A DNA stretch of 64,000 nt, from positions 806,001 to 870,000 of the forward strand of contig CAVUSV010000003.1 in the NCBI GenBank assembly GCA_963744225.1, written 5' to 3'. Numbering within the stretch: position 1 is the stretch's first letter; each line of letters starts with the position of its first letter. A program made the translations under genes and the position numbers. Under the pieces are notes generated by a model, which saw only the letters and a program-made list of their open reading frames with translations, did no database searches and was not told the origin of the DNA. Shown here one piece after another: positions 1-9,672 of the stretch. This stretch comes from Bog-473 sp963744225 (GTDB lineage Bacteria > Actinomycetota > Acidimicrobiia > Acidimicrobiales > RAAP-2).

Positions 1-3000
1 GCCGCCGGAGAGCGATTGGATGGCTGTCATCCCCACGACCGGACGGTTCAATTTCAGGCCTCCTGCGGATCCGAAGAAGCGAGCATCGCCATAATTGAAG
101 ATTCCGCCGTCCCGCCCCACCATCCAATAGCCCTGTCCATCGGCGGTGCGATCCATCCCCACGATTGGAGCGCTCAACGGCATTCCCCCCGTTGACCCGT
201 AATAGCTGACGCTGCCAAAGCTGAAGATGCCCCCGTCCGAGGCGACCATCCAGTATCCGCCGCCTCCCGGCGCCGCGGTCATTGCGACGATCGGCTTTTG
301 AAGCGGCAGCCCTCCGACGGAGCCGGCGAATGCGGCGTCTCCATAGGAGAAGATGCCGCCGTCGGACGAGACCATCCAGTAGCCCAGACCGTCGATCGTC
401 GAGGCCATGCCAACGATGGGCTTGTCCAGTGCAAGAGATCCCGCCGAGCCGAAGAAACTGGCATCGCCGAAGGCAAACACACCACCATCGGAGGCCACCA
501 ACCAGTACCCAGCCCCGTCGGGCGTGGGTGCCATGGCGACGATCGGGGCATTCAGGTGTGTGCCCCCGGTGGACCCGTAGAAGATGGCGTCTCCGAAGGC
601 GAAGATCCCGCCGTCGGATGCCAGCAGCCAGTAGCCGGTGTCGTCTGGGGTCGCCGCCATCCCGACGATGGGCGCGTTGAGGTGCAGGCTTCCGGTCGAG
701 CCGTAGAACTGAGCGCCCCCGTAGTTAAAGATCCCGCCATCGCTTGCGACCTCCCAGTAACCCGGCGAGGCAATCGGTCGAATCGAGAGTGTGAGGACCG
801 CATCGCTCGATAGGAAATTGGCGTCGGTGACCGCAAAGGTGACCGAGTAGTTGCCCGAAATAATCGGTGTGCCACTGATGGTGCCGTTCGGTCCAAGGCG
901 TAGCCCTTGCGGGAGCGCGCCGGCCGTCACGGTCCACGAATAAGGAGCCAATCCTCCGCTGGCGCCGAGTGAGCTCGTATAGGGAACGCCAATGGTTCCG
1001 ATCGTGAGGCTGGTCGTGGTGACGCTGGGCGGGGCCGATAACGTCTCGATTGTGCCGCCAAAGTTCGAGCCTGCCCCAGTCGCCACGCAGTTAGCCGAAG
1101 AGGCACAGGACACGGCAGCGAGCGAGCCCACCCCACTCGGCACGGTCTGATTGCTCCAGCTGGCTCCTCCGTTAGCAGTGATGACAATGCTCGTGCCTCC
1201 GACTGAGGTGCAAGTTGACGGACTGATGCAGCTGACTGAAGTCAAGGCTGTGGATCCTGTGGGAGCGCCCAGGTCGTTCCATTGGGCACCCCCGTTCTGG
1301 GTGCCGATCACGTGAGACCCCGTCGATAAGCAAGTCGTGGCGCCCGAACAGGAGACCGCGTCAAGGGTTGTCACTGTCGGGGGAACAGCTTGGGGGACCC
1401 ACGTACTGCCTCCGTTCGTGGTGCTCAGAATGGCGGCGACCGGGCCACCGGACGATGAACCCACGGCAGTGCAATGCAGCGAGTCGAAGCAGGAAATTCC
1501 GGAGAAGTTAGTGACCGTGCCTGGAAAGTTCTCGGAGGACCACACATTCCCGCCGTCGGCCGTTGCGATGATGCTGGGCGAACCGGAGCCGAAGTCGCTC
1601 ACTGCGTGACACACCGATGCACTCACGCATGAAACGGCCGTCAGGATGCCGACTCCGGATGGAACAGCCTCGAGAGTCCAGGTGACGCCACCATTCCTCG
1701 TGCCGATGGCGATTGGGCTTCCGAAGATGCCGAAACCGACGGCTGTGCAATCGGAGATTGTTGCGCACGAGACCCCATTGAGGCCGCTTACTTGGGCAGG
1801 AACTGCTTCCGTGGTCCATGAGTATCCAGCGTTGATAGAGGTCAGGACAGAGTTCACGCCAACAGCAAAGCAGTCGGCGGTGGTGGGACAGGCGGCGGCA
1901 ATCAGCCGGCTTGTGCCAGAAGGGGAACTCTGGGTCGTCCACTGACTGTCCGCCGGTCGTCGAGACCATAATCGTTGAACCGGCTCCCCTGTTTCCACTA
2001 TCTCCCACGGCAACGCAGTCCTGGGCCGAACACGAAATACCCGTCAGATCGACTGCGTTAGCCGCCGCTTGACTTTGGAGTGACCAAGTGGAGCCATTGT
2101 TCGCAGTTCCGATGACGTATGGAGTGGAGGTGAGGTTCGTCCCTACCGCAATGCAGGCGCTGGAAGTTTGGCAGGCAACATCATCGAGTTGCTTCCCCGT
2201 TGGTATCGAAGTCGGCGCCACCCACGAAGAACCTCCATTTGTTGTGCTTAGAGTCGTTCCTCCGCCATTGGTGGCAATCCCTACGGCCGTGCATATTGAC
2301 CCGACAAAGCACGAGATGCCCGATAAAGAAGTGAGGAGCGGTTGATCAAGCACCGTCCATGTGATCCCGTCACTTTGACCGATGATGGAGGGCTGGTTGT
2401 TGACCATGCCAACGGCAAAGCACGTTATTGCGTTTGGACACGAAACGCCGCTCAGAGTGTTCGTTTGTGTTGGCGAGGTTTGTGGTTTCCAGGTAGCGCC
2501 ATCGAGCGTTTGAGCGATTGCAGATCCGCCAACAGCCGTGCACTCATCGATCGTGAAACAGGAGATCGACTGAGCCGGGAAGGTCGCGTCTTGAATCGTC
2601 CAGGTCGTGCCACCATTGCTTGACTTGATGATCCCCGAGCCTCCGCCCGCGTAACAGACGGAGGCAGACGGACAGGACACGGCGGAGAGGCTTGTGACGC
2701 CCGCAGGCGGGGATGCATTGGACCACGTGGAGCCTCCGTTGTTGGTCACGATGATCGAGGCAAAGTGCCCACCGTCATCGCCAACGGCGACGCAGGTCGC
2801 AGGACTAGGTGGTGGTGTCGGAGCGCACGAGACAGCGCGAACGTTCGCCAGCGGTTGGTAGCTGGCTGTCGTGTGCCACTGTGGCGTCACGCCCGCGGCC
2901 GGTGCCGGCGAGACCTGGCTTACCAGGATGCTCGTGAGGGCGACGGTCATCACCGTCGACAACGCGGTGACGGTGATTCCTCGGACCGTTCGCACGGTCA

Positions 3001-3001
3001 T
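1..3001 (-). CDS. Secreted Ycf48/BNR-like and DGGIF propeller-repeat protein (partial, frameshifted)
   Basis: A large exported protein that runs off the left window edge, so its C-terminus is missing. The ATG at 3001 is preceded by a GGGGAGGGAG ribosome site and gives a basic, hydrophobic signal peptide. About eleven units follow with the pattern SC-x-C-x-AVG then NGG-x-W, typical of Ycf48/BNR-type propellers. A He_PIG-like Ig stretch (about 960-780, motif GTIGVPY) comes next. From 760 to the edge there are six units of the form GYW-x-VASDGGIF-x-FGDA-x-F-GS. Frame breaks near 1948: removing one base restores GGSQWTTQ, and the new frame stays open to base 1 (most of it translated line by line). 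A surface or adhesive role is inference; no catalytic domain was seen. Confidence 0.8.
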
Positions 3002-3102
3002 CTCCCTCCCCTGGTGGAGCCGCCAAGCCGCCAATGCCAGCGTATCCCTCGAAACTCGGGAGGACACCAGCGCCCCAAGAGCTGGACTAGGAACGGTCTC
3101 CG

Positions 3103-4068
3103 CTAGGTGGGTTGTTGACCTGGAAGCACAGTATTGGGTGGTGTCCGTCCGGCCAAGACGTCGGACACACCCTGGCACGCGAGGCGAGCCATCCTGGTCC
3201 TCGTGGAAATAGTTGCACTGCCGATGTGAGGAGTCAGCGTCGTCCTGGGGGCCGTCAACAGCCGCGGGTTCACTGCTGGCTCACCGTCGAACACATCGAG
3301 ACCGGCAGCGAAGATGGAGCCATCTTCCAGTGCATCGACCAGCGCGTTCTCGTCGACGACGGGCCCACGGGCCGTATTGATAAGGACCGCTGTCGGCTTC
3401 ATGAGCGCAAGCTCCGCCGCGCCGATGAGATGGCGGGTGGACTCGGTCAGCGGAACGTGCAGGCTCACGATGTCGGCCCGTTGGAGGAGATGTTCAAGGC
3501 TAGGGACGTAACCACTGACCCCGGTGTCGTGCCGGGCCGTGTGGATCACCTCCATGCCGAAGCCACTTGCTCGTCGCGCCACCGCCTGCGCAATGCGACC
3601 GAAGCCGACCAGACCCAGGATCTCCCCGTGGACGTCGCGGGCAAGGTGAGTTCCGAACCCCCACCCCGTCCATCGACCCTCCCGCAGATCCCTCTCGGCA
3701 TCCGTCGCCAGCCTCGTCGCCGCGAGGATCAAGAGGAAGGCGAGGTCAGCCGTCGTGTCGTCGAGCACGCCAGGCGTATTGCACACGGTGATGCCCAAGC
3801 CGAGGGCAGTGACGACATCGATGTTGTCGTAGCCCACGGCCGCATTTGCCACGACGCGGAGCCGTCCGGCACTGCCAGATTCGAGCACGGCCGAGTCGAT
3901 ACGGTCGGTGAGGTGGCAGACAATTCCATCGCACTCCGCCGCCAACTCGGCGAGTTCGCTCGGTGAGAGCGGAACCTCTTCGCCTCGCTCCAGGATCTCG
4001 TGGCCGGCATCGAGCAGGGGATCGGTCCCGCCCTCAATCAGGGGTCGGGTGACGAGGACGCGGGCCAC
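3103..4068 (-). CDS. D-2-hydroxyacid dehydrogenase (glyoxylate/hydroxypyruvate reductase type)
   Basis: A 321-residue cytoplasmic NAD(P)H-dependent reductase of 2-keto acids. The Rossmann motif GLVGFG is at residues 152-157. The catalytic set is complete: Arg234 in NTARGP, Glu263 in DGEP and His281 in TPHIGSA. Length is normal for the family. The GTG start at 4068 directly abuts the TAG of the upstream cupin gene, so the two form an operon. Together with the ureidoglycolate-lyase-like gene on the other side of the promoter region, this suggests glyoxylate as a substrate; that part is inference. Confidence 0.9.
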   Translation of the reverse strand: MARVLVTRPLIEGGTDPLLDAGHEILERGEEVPLSPSELAELAAECDGIVCHLTDRIDSAVLESGSAGRLRVVANAAVGYDNIDVVTALGLGITVCNTPGVLDDTTADLAFLLILAATRLATDAERDLREGRWTGWGFGTHLARDVHGEILGLVGFGRIAQAVARRASGFGMEVIHTARHDTGVSGYVPSLEHLLQRADIVSLHVPLTESTRHLIGAAELALMKPTAVLINTARGPVVDENALVDALEDGSIFAAGLDVFDGEPAVNPRLLTAPRTTLTPHIGSATISTRTRMARLACQGVSDVLAGRTPPNTVLPGQQPT

Positions 4069-4452
4069 CTAGTGCGTCGTGTAATTGATGGTGCCAGCGC
4101 CCTTTACGCCAATGGCGAAACAGAAGCAGTGGATGGGGGCGTAGTCACTGATCGGACGGAGCGAATGCACCTTGTCCGGGGGGATGTAGACCAGATCGCC
4201 CTGGGAGATGGGCCGGTCCTCACCGTCGATCGTCATGATCCCCTTGCCGTTCATGACGTAATAAAACTCATGGGTGGGATGGGAGTGCGGGTCAACCATG
4301 CCGCCGCCGGGAACCTCGAACTCGTTGACGAGCTCCAGGTAGCCCCCGTCCGTCATGTCCTTGAACTCGCGGGACTCGATCATCCACCAGACCGGAACGG
4401 TGCCGTTGTGCTCGACGACCGGGGCCTTGGCCTCAATGCTGCGCACGTCCAT
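4069..4452 (-). CDS. Small cupin-domain protein
   Basis: A 127-residue single-domain cupin. Metal-ligand motif 1 reads HSHPTHEFYYV around residues 57-67, and motif 2 contains PPDKVHSLRP near residues 91-100, so the metal site looks intact. Substrate is unknown. The ATG at 4452 has GGGAGG about nine bases upstream. A minus-strand -10 box TAACCT (4499-4494) inside a TGAC-N6-GTCA palindrome probably drives this gene and the dehydrogenase behind it. Confidence 0.8.
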   Translation of the reverse strand: MDVRSIEAKAPVVEHNGTVPVWWMIESREFKDMTDGGYLELVNEFEVPGGGMVDPHSHPTHEFYYVMNGKGIMTIDGEDRPISQGDLVYIPPDKVHSLRPISDYAPIHCFCFAIGVKGAGTINYTTH

Positions 4453-4477
4453 TCCGAGAGCCTCCCAAGTTTTCCTA

Positions 4478-4500
4478 GACTGACTTCGGTGTCAGGTTAG
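4478..4500. promoter_or_regulatory. TetR-type operator overlapping the cupin promoter
   Basis: The core CTGAC-ttcggt-GTCAG (4480-4495) is a palindrome between divergent genes. Its right half GTCAGGTTAG is the exact reverse complement of the left half CTAACCTGAC of the operator at 7706-7729 beside the tetR gene. The minus-strand -10 box TAACCT lies within it. Control by that TetR protein is inference. Confidence 0.6.
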
Positions 4501-4558
4501 GCCTCCCCCAGGCCCCGGTGCACCGCCGTGGCCCGCGTCGAAGCAGTGAAAGTGAGCG

Positions 4559-5074
4559 ATGTCCCGAGACGGATCCCCAGGAGGACGAGCGGTCGTTCCC
4601 GAACCATTGACCGAGGCCGACTGGTCACCCTTCGGGTGGCTCCCGGTCGCTGACACCGATCCCCGGGATGGCGCGCACCGGATGGCCTTTGAATGGGAGG
4701 ACGCCCACGTCAATCTCATCGGGCATGCCCGGAGCGAAGTCCCCGAGACCGCCCAGGGTTTGCGGTGCGACATGCTGTTCCGCCACGACACCCACACGCA
4801 GTCCCTGATGGCTCTGAATGTTCCTGCCGTGATCGTGGTGGCGCCCGCCGGTGTCTCGTTCGCCGCCGAATCCGATGCGGAGGCCATCCGCGCCTTTCGG
4901 ATTGAACCCCTCGAATCCCTGGTGCTCCATCGGGGAACCTGGCACTGGGGGCCGTTCCCGATTGAGGGTCCAGAGGTGCGCCTCTTCAACGTCCAGGGGC
5001 TCCGCTACGCCGAAGACAACCGTTGCGTCGATCTGATCGCCAAGGGTCTGTCCGTCGAGGTGGACCTCTCGTGA
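4559..5074 (+). CDS. Ureidoglycolate lyase (AllA)-like protein
   Basis: A 171-residue protein of the ureidoglycolate lyase/hydrolase fold. Family motifs are visible: FRHDTHTQSLMAL around residues 74-86 and LHRGTWHWGPFPI near residues 122-134. The family cleaves ureidoglycolate to glyoxylate and urea, but more distant members have unknown substrates. No other purine-degradation gene is in view. It starts a plus-strand operon with the thioesterase and the SDR. The ribosome site before the ATG is weak. Confidence 0.75.
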   Translation: MSRDGSPGGRAVVPEPLTEADWSPFGWLPVADTDPRDGAHRMAFEWEDAHVNLIGHARSEVPETAQGLRCDMLFRHDTHTQSLMALNVPAVIVVAPAGVSFAAESDAEAIRAFRIEPLESLVLHRGTWHWGPFPIEGPEVRLFNVQGLRYAEDNRCVDLIAKGLSVEVDLS

Positions 5075-5110
5075 CGGCCACCACGGATCGAGGAACTCCG
5101 GGAGCCGACC

Positions 5111-6031
5111 GTGCAGCTTGACGACGCCGAAGGAGCTGAAGTGGTCGCGGCCACGGTCTCTGACCTCGTCGCGTCCGTCACGGCCCGAGCGTCAGGACCG
5201 GACCCCGATGGGAGGCCCACCTTCACGACGGCGAGTCCAAACTGGTGGGTGGGTGGCCGCACGTTCGGTGGCATGGTGGTGGCCCAGGCGCTCAGCGCCG
5301 CGGTGCAGACGGCCCCAGCCGGTCTCGAGGTGCACTCGCTGCACGGCTACTTCCTCCGACCGACTCGTCCCGGGTCGCGGACCGTCCACACGGTAAGCCG
5401 CGTGCGAGACGGGCGATCCTTCAGCACCCGGGACGTCGTGAGCGCGGCGGAGGGGAAAGAGACCTTCCGCATGACGTGCTCCTTCCACGCTCCCGAGGAG
5501 GGCGCCGACTACCAGCTGCCCGCCGGCCCGGGAATCCCGCCACCGCACGACATCGAGGGTTTCGAGGCGCCCTTTCCCTTCGACATCCGAGAGCTCGGCG
5601 CCACGGAGCGACGAGAAGACGGCACGTATCTGTCGACCCGCCGCTGCTGGTTCCGTACCCGCGAGGCGCTCCCGGACGATCCCGCCGTGCATGCGTGCGT
5701 GCTGGCGTACTTCTCGGACATGACCGGCGCGGCGTTTCGCCCCCTCAGCCTGGGCACGTGGGGGACGCACACCGACGCCAGTCTCGATCACGCCGTCTGG
5801 TTCCACCGCCCGGCCCGAGCCGACGAGTGGAGCATCTTCGACCTCCAGACACTCGTCAACGCGGGCGGTCGCGCGACGATCCGTGCCACCATGCACGGCG
5901 AGGACGGCTCCCTGCATCTCAGCATGGCGCAGGAGTTGCTGATTCGAGAGCTCGATGAACCGATGGAGTTCGAGGCGCCGCCCTGGTTGGATCGGGAGGC
6001 CCGAGGAGGAGCGGACGATGGGCCTGCTTGA
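5111..6031 (+). CDS. tesB: Acyl-CoA thioesterase II (TesB-type double hotdog)
   Basis: A 306-residue protein that hydrolyses acyl-CoA to free acid and CoA. The N-terminal hotdog has WWVGGRTFGGMVVAQAL (residues 45-61) and HSLHGYFLRP (76-85). The C-terminal hotdog has SLDHAVWFHRP near residues 224-234, containing the conserved Asp of TesB, followed by the DLQT segment. The start is GTG with GGAG a few bases upstream. The end overlaps the next gene by 14 bases, consistent with an operon. Confidence 0.9.
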   Translation: MQLDDAEGAEVVAATVSDLVASVTARASGPDPDGRPTFTTASPNWWVGGRTFGGMVVAQALSAAVQTAPAGLEVHSLHGYFLRPTRPGSRTVHTVSRVRDGRSFSTRDVVSAAEGKETFRMTCSFHAPEEGADYQLPAGPGIPPPHDIEGFEAPFPFDIRELGATERREDGTYLSTRRCWFRTREALPDDPAVHACVLAYFSDMTGAAFRPLSLGTWGTHTDASLDHAVWFHRPARADEWSIFDLQTLVNAGGRATIRATMHGEDGSLHLSMAQELLIRELDEPMEFEAPPWLDREARGGADDGPA

Positions 6032-6812
6032 CGGCCGGAGCGCGGTGGTCACCGGAGGTGGCTCCGGGATCGGAAGGGCGACCTGCCGGCGCATGGCCGC
6101 GGAGGGCGCCCGGGTGGCGGTCCTCGACCTCGACGAGGAATCGGCCATCACGGTCGCGCATGAGATCGACGGGACCGCCTTCGCCGTCGACGTGAGTGAT
6201 CCCGACGCGCTACGTGGGGTCGTGGACGCGGCCGCCGCCGCGTTGGGTGGGCTGTCCATCATCTACAACAACGCCGGCACGGCGGCATTCGGCCGGCTCC
6301 ACGAGCTGGACCCCGCCGAGTGGGACCGCGTGCTCCGGGTCAACCTGACCGGGGTTTGGGCCGGCATCCGCGCCGCCGTGCCGCACATGCTTGCGAGTGG
6401 GGGCGGCTCCATCGTGAGCACCGCATCCATCAGCGGCACCCGGCCTGCGGCTGGCGAGGGGCCCTATAGCGCCAGCAAGGCGGCCGTGGCGGCGTTGACG
6501 GCCTCGGCCGCCCTCGAGTACGGGCCTGCGATACGGGTGAATGCGGTCTCTCCCGGAATGATCCGCACGGCCATGACGGCCCCCTGGTTCGAGTTCATGC
6601 CCGACCAGGTTGAGCGTTTCGAGAAGGGGACACCCGTCGGCCGGGTCGGCGAGCCCGAGGACGTGGCCGACGTCGTGGTCTTCTTGTGTTCCGACCTGGC
6701 CCGATTCGTGACCGGCCAGAACCTCGTGGTCGACGGCGGCCTCACCCTGCACGGCTCGGGCGTCGATGGGATCTTCGATCGGGTCTTCCCCGCCCGCCCG
6801 GCATCTGCCTGA
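6018..6812 (+). CDS. Short-chain dehydrogenase/reductase
   Basis: A 264-residue classical SDR, probably NAD(P)-dependent and acting on a hydroxyacyl-CoA or sterol-like alcohol. It has the TGGGSGIG cofactor motif near residue 13, NNAG near residue 84, the Ser of STASISG, and the YSASK catalytic pair near residue 150. The ATG at 6018 has GAGGAGGA seven bases upstream and lies inside the thioesterase gene, so translation is probably coupled. It is the last gene of the operon. Confidence 0.9.
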   Translation: MGLLDGRSAVVTGGGSGIGRATCRRMAAEGARVAVLDLDEESAITVAHEIDGTAFAVDVSDPDALRGVVDAAAAALGGLSIIYNNAGTAAFGRLHELDPAEWDRVLRVNLTGVWAGIRAAVPHMLASGGGSIVSTASISGTRPAAGEGPYSASKAAVAALTASAALEYGPAIRVNAVSPGMIRTAMTAPWFEFMPDQVERFEKGTPVGRVGEPEDVADVVVFLCSDLARFVTGQNLVVDGGLTLHGSGVDGIFDRVFPARPASA

Positions 6813-6882
6813 GGGATCGATCAGCGAGGCGGAGCCCGACCCGCCGACCGTCGCCGCGCGCCCGGCTCGAAATCGGATGTGG

Positions 6883-7668
6883 TCAGGCGTGGGGATCGAA
6901 GAGCGCCCGGTACACCATGGTCGTCATCGTCTCGAGAGCCACGTCATCGATCGGCTGCCCGACAAACTCCCGGAGGTAATGGAAGCGGTCGAGCATCGCC
7001 AGCGTGGCCATGCCGGCTGCATCGGGGTCGATGATGTGGCCGGAGGAGTCAGGCCCGATCTGCTTCGAGAGCGCCCCGGACATGACGGTGAAGGTGCTGC
7101 GGATGACGTCGATCAACTCGGGGTCGATCGTGGCCAGGTCGGTCCAGGACCGGAAGAGCGGCGCGTAGCGGGTCCAGAGCTCCGAGTAGGCCCGTATCCA
7201 GCCGTGCACGTCGTTCCATTGCGGCGCTTCTCCTTCCGCGGGGAGTGTGCTGAGCGCGTCATAGAGCTTTTGCGCTTCGCCGGCCGCCTCCGTCACGAGC
7301 GCCCGGAGGAGGTCCTCCTTGTTCGCGAAGTACAGGTAGAACGTGCCGTGCGAGGTCTTGGCGATCTCGACGACGTCGTTGACCCGGGTGGCGTGGTACC
7401 CCCGTTTGTCAAAGGCCACCATGGCGGCATCGAGCAGCTTGCGCATGGTGCGCCGACCCTGGCTGCGCAGGACCCGCTTGCTGGCAGGGGCGCCGCCCGT
7501 GTCCGCGTCCGAGAACACCAATGCGTGGGGGGCGTTGCGTTCGTTGGGTCCCGTCGTCGTGGTGGACCGAGAAGATCCCTTCGCCGCGGTGGTTTTCGTC
7601 GTCGACGGGGAGCGGACAGGCCTCTTTGTCTCCGGGGCGGCGTCGCCTTGGAGTCTCGGCGATCGCAT
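6883..7668 (-). CDS. TetR/AcrR-family transcriptional regulator
   Basis: A 261-residue repressor. The helix-turn-helix is at about residues 75-120 (LLDAAMVAFDKRGYHATRV then GTFYLYFANKEDLL). A basic, Ser/Thr-rich extension of about 70 residues precedes it; the true start could lie further inside. The C-terminal ligand domain ends normally. It diverges from the CoA-transferase gene, and the perfect palindrome at 7708-7729 lies in the gap, which suggests autorepression and control of its neighbour. Confidence 0.85.
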   Translation of the reverse strand: MRSPRLQGDAAPETKRPVRSPSTTKTTAAKGSSRSTTTTGPNERNAPHALVFSDADTGGAPASKRVLRSQGRRTMRKLLDAAMVAFDKRGYHATRVNDVVEIAKTSHGTFYLYFANKEDLLRALVTEAAGEAQKLYDALSTLPAEGEAPQWNDVHGWIRAYSELWTRYAPLFRSWTDLATIDPELIDVIRSTFTVMSGALSKQIGPDSSGHIIDPDAAGMATLAMLDRFHYLREFVGQPIDDVALETMTTMVYRALFDPHA

Positions 7669-7705
7669 GCCTGGTGAATGGTAGTGCCGGGTACGGTCGA
7701 AATGG

Positions 7706-7730
7706 CTAACCTGACACGGTGGTCAGGTTC
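7706..7730. promoter_or_regulatory. Perfect TetR operator between tetR and the CoA-transferase gene
   Basis: AACCTGAC (7708-7715), six bases, GTCAGGTT (7722-7729): eight-base arms without mismatch. The left arm contains a TAACCT -10-like box. Its position in a divergent tetR promoter and its match to the site at 4478-4500 support an operator role. Confidence 0.75.
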
Positions 7731-7797
7731 GGTCGGGGGCAAAATTGACGTCAGACCAGGGGTTTCGCGTTTGGCCACCTGACGCGAGGCGGAAATT

Positions 7798-9498
7798 GTG
7801 ACCCCGAGCGCCGCTCCTCCAGACGCCCCACTGGTGACATCGCTCGAGGATGCGGTGGCGCGCAGCGTGCAGCCGGGAGACACGATCCACGTCATGCTCG
7901 GGCACAGCCGCTGGACGGCGGCTGCACGCGAGCTCGCCCGCGTCTTCTGGCGCAAGGATCCCGGCTTTACGCTCGTGATGACCAGCCTCGGTGCTCTGGG
8001 GGCGCTCTTCTTCCGGGGCGGTCTCGTCCGAAAGGTCGTCACGGCGTACTCGGGAAACAGCTTCCCGACCTATTCGCCCAACGCGGTATTCAGGGCCGCT
8101 TACGAATCCGGTCAGGTCGACGTGGAGCACTGGTCCATCCTCACCTTGTCCCAGCGCCTGGAGGCGGCCGCACGCGGGCTGCCCGCCGCGGTGACCGGTT
8201 CGTTGGTCGGCTCGTCCATGGCCGCCAATGAGGCCTTCGCCGTCATCGACTCTCCGTTCGGACCCCTCGGGCTGCTGCAGCCTCTGGTTCCCGACGTTGC
8301 CCTGGTGCATGCCGCGGCTGCCGACCCCGCCGGCAATCTCGTCTTTTCGGAGCCGCTCCTCGACGGCGTCTGGGGCGCCTGGGCGGCCCGGCGTGGCGTC
8401 GTGGCGACGGTCGAACGCGTCGTCGACGACCTCGAAGGTCTTGGCCATCGGGTCCGAATCCCCGGACATCGCGTCCTGGCCGTGGTGGAGGCGCCGTATG
8501 GCGCCCACCCGGGCGGCTGCTACGCACCCGGCCTTCCCGTGCGCAGCTATGGCGAGGACATCGCACACTGGAGCGCAGTGGCCGACGCCGCCGCGAGGGA
8601 CGAACTCGACGACTACGTCGACCAGTGGGTGCTCGGCCCCGCGACGCACGAGGACTATCTCTCCCTCGTGGGGTCGGAGCGACTGCTCTGGCTCGAAGGT
8701 CGCTCCGACCCGATGTCGTGGAAGGCCGACGCCGACGCCAACCCGATTGTGGAGGATCCCACCATTACGCCGTGGGAGCAGGCGGCCTCACTCGCTGCGC
8801 GCGAAATAGAACGTGTTGTCGCCGCCGTCGACGCCGATGCCGTGCTGGCCGGGGCCGGCGTGGCCAATCTGGCCGCGTGGGTCGCGGTGGCACGGGCACG
8901 AGCGGCCGGGCGCCGAGTCATGCTGACGGCGGAGCTCGGGCTCTGGGGATACCAGCCCACGCCAGCCGATCCCTACATCTTCAATCAACGGGTCTTCCCC
9001 GCCACGCCGTACCTCTCGGACGCATCGGCGGTGCTCGGCATGGTGATCGGGGGCCCCGGCACGACCACGGTGGGGTGCCTGGGCGCGGCCGAGGTCGATC
9101 GGGATGGGTCATTGAACTCGACCCAGCTGGATGGCGGGCGCTTCCTGGTGGGTTCGGGCGGAGCCAACGACGTGGCCAGCCGCGCCACGGCCTGTGTGGT
9201 CGTGACACTGGCCCGGCCGGAGCGGCTGCCGGGCACCGTCGCCTATGTGACGTCCCCCGGCCAGCGAGTCGTGAGTGTGGTCACCGACAAGGGCATCCTG
9301 CGGAGGGACGACGGCGTGCTGCGCCTCGCCGCCGTGCCGGACGGGGACGGCACGGTGGAGGAGAGGGTGCGGGCGTTTGCCTCGTCCTGCGGGTACCAAC
9401 CAGACGTGGTGCGCCAGGTCGAGGTGCTCTCGGCGGTGCGACACGAGGAAGTCTCGGCGCTGCGGGAGTTCGATCGTCAGAGGCTGTTCTTGTCATGA
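7798..9498 (+). CDS. Two-domain (fused alpha-beta) CoA-transferase family protein
   Basis: A 566-residue protein carrying both halves of a class I CoA-transferase in one chain. The N-terminal half resembles the alpha subunit (GDTIHVMLGHSRW, then a SLGALGALFF stretch). The C-terminal half from about residue 330 resembles the beta subunit (GAGVANLAAWVAV, then TAELGLWGYQP, where Glu stands near the usual catalytic position). Related families include IpdAB, which opens a steroid ring; that function here is only a possibility. It starts with GTG and is probably controlled by the TetR operator just upstream. Confidence 0.75.
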   Translation: MTPSAAPPDAPLVTSLEDAVARSVQPGDTIHVMLGHSRWTAAARELARVFWRKDPGFTLVMTSLGALGALFFRGGLVRKVVTAYSGNSFPTYSPNAVFRAAYESGQVDVEHWSILTLSQRLEAAARGLPAAVTGSLVGSSMAANEAFAVIDSPFGPLGLLQPLVPDVALVHAAAADPAGNLVFSEPLLDGVWGAWAARRGVVATVERVVDDLEGLGHRVRIPGHRVLAVVEAPYGAHPGGCYAPGLPVRSYGEDIAHWSAVADAAARDELDDYVDQWVLGPATHEDYLSLVGSERLLWLEGRSDPMSWKADADANPIVEDPTITPWEQAASLAAREIERVVAAVDADAVLAGAGVANLAAWVAVARARAAGRRVMLTAELGLWGYQPTPADPYIFNQRVFPATPYLSDASAVLGMVIGGPGTTTVGCLGAAEVDRDGSLNSTQLDGGRFLVGSGGANDVASRATACVVVTLARPERLPGTVAYVTSPGQRVVSVVTDKGILRRDDGVLRLAAVPDGDGTVEERVRAFASSCGYQPDVVRQVEVLSAVRHEEVSALREFDRQRLFLS

Positions 9499-9506
9499 CG
9501 TGCAGA

Positions 9507-9519
9507 ATCGAAATTCGAT
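9507..9519. promoter_or_regulatory. Short perfect palindrome upstream of the ABC importer operon
   Basis: ATCGAA-A-TTCGAT lies 9-21 bases after the CoA-transferase stop and about 150 bases before the substrate-binding-protein gene. A regulator site is possible but there is no second copy in view to support it. Confidence 0.3.
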
Positions 9520-9672
9520 CACATCAACAGTTGCGGGTGAAGACATCGGGTTACAGGCGAAAGAAAAGTGGTTCAGAGAAGTGATAGAGAGCGAGCAGTG
9601 GGGGTAAGGCCCTACAGCTACAGTGACCGGCATCCCGGGGGGGATGCACCACAACGGATGATTGGGGACGGC

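Noticed and set aside
1..780. Direct DNA repeats suggesting a mobile or CRISPR element
   Set aside because: The periodicity is explained by coding for the GYW-x-VASDGGIF protein repeat.
6813..6882. GGCGG/CCGCC hairpin between convergent genes as a terminator
   Set aside because: Short arms and no T-run; such pairs are frequent by chance at this GC content.
7746..7753. TGACGTCA near the tetR operator
   Set aside because: It is a palindrome with no spacer and no second copy in a similar position; an eight-base match is expected about once in this window.
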